DNA from: RUG369 sp050949645
GTDB lineage: Bacteria; Planctomycetota; Planctomycetia; Pirellulales; Thermoguttaceae
DNA: 64,000 nt
Assembly: GCA_050949645.1 (NCBI GenBank)
Contig: JBMNGC010000001.1
Coordinates: 186,001 to 250,000 of the forward strand
Direction: 5' to 3'
The position numbers and the translations under genes are program-made. The notes under the pieces were generated by a model that did no database searches, had not been told where the DNA came from, and saw nothing but the letters and a program-made list of their open reading frames with translations. Shown piece after piece: positions 63,298 through 64,000 of the stretch; within the stretch, counting starts at the first letter, position 1; every line of letters starts with the position of its first letter.

Positions 63298-64000
63298 TCA
63301 GTCGTGCGAGTCATCGTCGTCAGTCGTTTCGACGTCGTCCTCTTCTTCGTCCTCGTAGTCGAGCGCTACGGGAGCGCGTTGGGGGACCGGATCGGAGACG
63401 GGCAGACCAAAGGGACCCTCGCCAAGATAACGGGACGGTACCGGAAGATCTGTCTTTTTGTATTCCGTCAAAAATTGGTCGAAATTGACATAGTGAATCG
63501 TCTGGAACCCGAATTTAGCGGCGCCTTCGATATTAGCCTGAGTATCGTCGATAAAGAGAATTTCATCGGGCTTCAGGTCGGCAATTGAACGCTTCGCGTC
63601 GCGATATGCGGCTTCGAAAATTTCGGGGAAAGGTTTGAGGGTTCCGACGTTGAAGCTCGCGAGTTTGTGGTCTTCAAAGGCGTTCCAGATTCGGGGAAAC
63701 GCGTTTTCAATGTAACTCCAGTGAGAAGGATTCGTGTTCGAAACGATTCCTCGCGGGAAATTAAGCTTCGCGAGCTTGCGGACGATCGGTAGAATGAGGT
63801 CGTTTGTCCAGAAAATATCGTTGATCGCGTCTGTGAATTCCTCGATTGACGGCTTATGCTCGTATTTCTTGCAGACCTGCTCAAAATATTCTTCCGTCGA
63901 AAGTTCGCCGCGTTCGTACATTCGATACTTCTGCTCGTCAAAGAGACTGCGACCATCGTCAGTCTCCGACGCTTGCACAACCTCAGCGAATTTATGGCAA
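63298..64000 (-). CDS. HAD-superfamily hydrolase (N-terminus beyond the window)
   Basis: The frame stays open to the right edge (…CHKFAEVVQASE), so the N-terminal motif I (DxDxT type) is not visible. The GTG at 63978 is mid-protein. The visible part has the cap region (MYERGELSTEEYFEQV), motif II Ser/Thr in GIVSNTNPSHW, motif III Lys in NVGTLKPFPEIFEAA, and motif IV Asp in ILFIDDTQANIEGAAK, as in HAD subfamily IA phosphatases. The last ~45 residues are a proline-containing acidic tail (YEDEEEDDVETTDDDD), absent from typical members. The substrate is unknown. Confidence 0.85.
   Translation of the reverse strand, partial: CHKFAEVVQASETDDGRSLFDEQKYRMYERGELSTEEYFEQVCKKYEHKPSIEEFTDAINDIFWTNDLILPIVRKLAKLNFPRGIVSNTNPSHWSYIENAFPRIWNAFEDHKLASFNVGTLKPFPEIFEAAYRDAKRSIADLKPDEILFIDDTQANIEGAAKFGFQTIHYVNFDQFLTEYKKTDLPVPSRYLGEGPFGLPVSDPVPQRAPVALDYEDEEEDDVETTDDDDSHD

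Overview
The window looks like chromosomal DNA of a planctomycete (phylum Planctomycetota), possibly a Pirellulales relative. This is an inference from gene content and style, not from a marker search. Supporting signs are an RpoD-type sigma factor with an acidic N-terminus and a long insert before region 2, Tat-exported Gfo/Idh/MocA oxidoreductases, secreted glycoside hydrolases of GH2 and GH106 type, several secreted proteins that match no family I recognise, and Glu-, Asp- and Arg-rich proteins using GAC, GCG and CGC codons. Ribosome binding sites are present but variable, and GTG and TTG starts occur. No phage, insertion sequence, CRISPR array, rRNA operon or replication origin was recognised.

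Layout. 1-11.2 kb: the end of a degenerate-receiver/helical-repeat protein, a solitary N6-adenine DNA methyltransferase, a UmuD-like self-cleaving protein without a polymerase partner, a Ca2+/Na+ antiporter, 4-alpha-glucanotransferase, a secreted serine-hydrolase/esterase fusion, and a zinc-ribbon membrane protein. 11.2-12.8 kb is gene-poor. 12.8-19.1 kb: the primary-type sigma factor, a large secreted beta-galactosidase with a LamG insertion, and an FHA protein. 19.4-24.7 kb: three tandem tRNA-Gly(GCC) genes, trigger factor, Maf, and two paralogous secreted proteins. 25.3-34.7 kb: a secreted unknown, panB, a YhaO/YhaN-type nuclease pair coupled to a secreted protein, and nadC. 34.8-42.8 kb: two tandem tRNA-Glu(TTC) genes, a CrtI-like oxidoreductase, a FabZ-like dehydratase, MenG/UbiE, ComB-like phosphatase, glycyl-tRNA synthetase, and a small protein with a LarA-like protein. 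43.6-55.1 kb: a YfcE-like phosphoesterase, HrpA helicase, and a 2038-residue von Willebrand A protein. 55.3-64 kb: a frameshifted GH106-like glycosidase, a Gfo/Idh/MocA oxidoreductase, groEL, groES, and a HAD hydrolase cut by the right edge.

Functional themes are polysaccharide and glycan turnover (GH2, GH106-like, Gfo/Idh, malQ, LarA-like), protein folding (tig, groES, groEL), translation (tRNA-Gly x3 with glycyl-tRNA synthetase, tRNA-Glu x2, hrpA), DNA repair and stress (UmuD-like, YhaO/YhaN-like), and cofactors (panB, nadC, menG).

The most unusual object is the gene at 48972-55088. It starts with a von Willebrand A domain containing a MIDAS DxSxS motif. It then carries three tandem modules that resemble sigma-70 region 4, visibly related to the sigma factor encoded at 12820-14418. 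These are followed by about 47 exact-period (60 bp, 20 residue) Ser/Asp/Glu repeats and a tail ending in a short aromatic/basic motif. I know of no described family with this architecture. Other points of interest are the single-base frameshift in the GH106-like gene, a TATAAT placed in the loop of a tRNA terminator just before nadC, and an inverted repeat centred on a -10 element upstream of the LarA-like pair.
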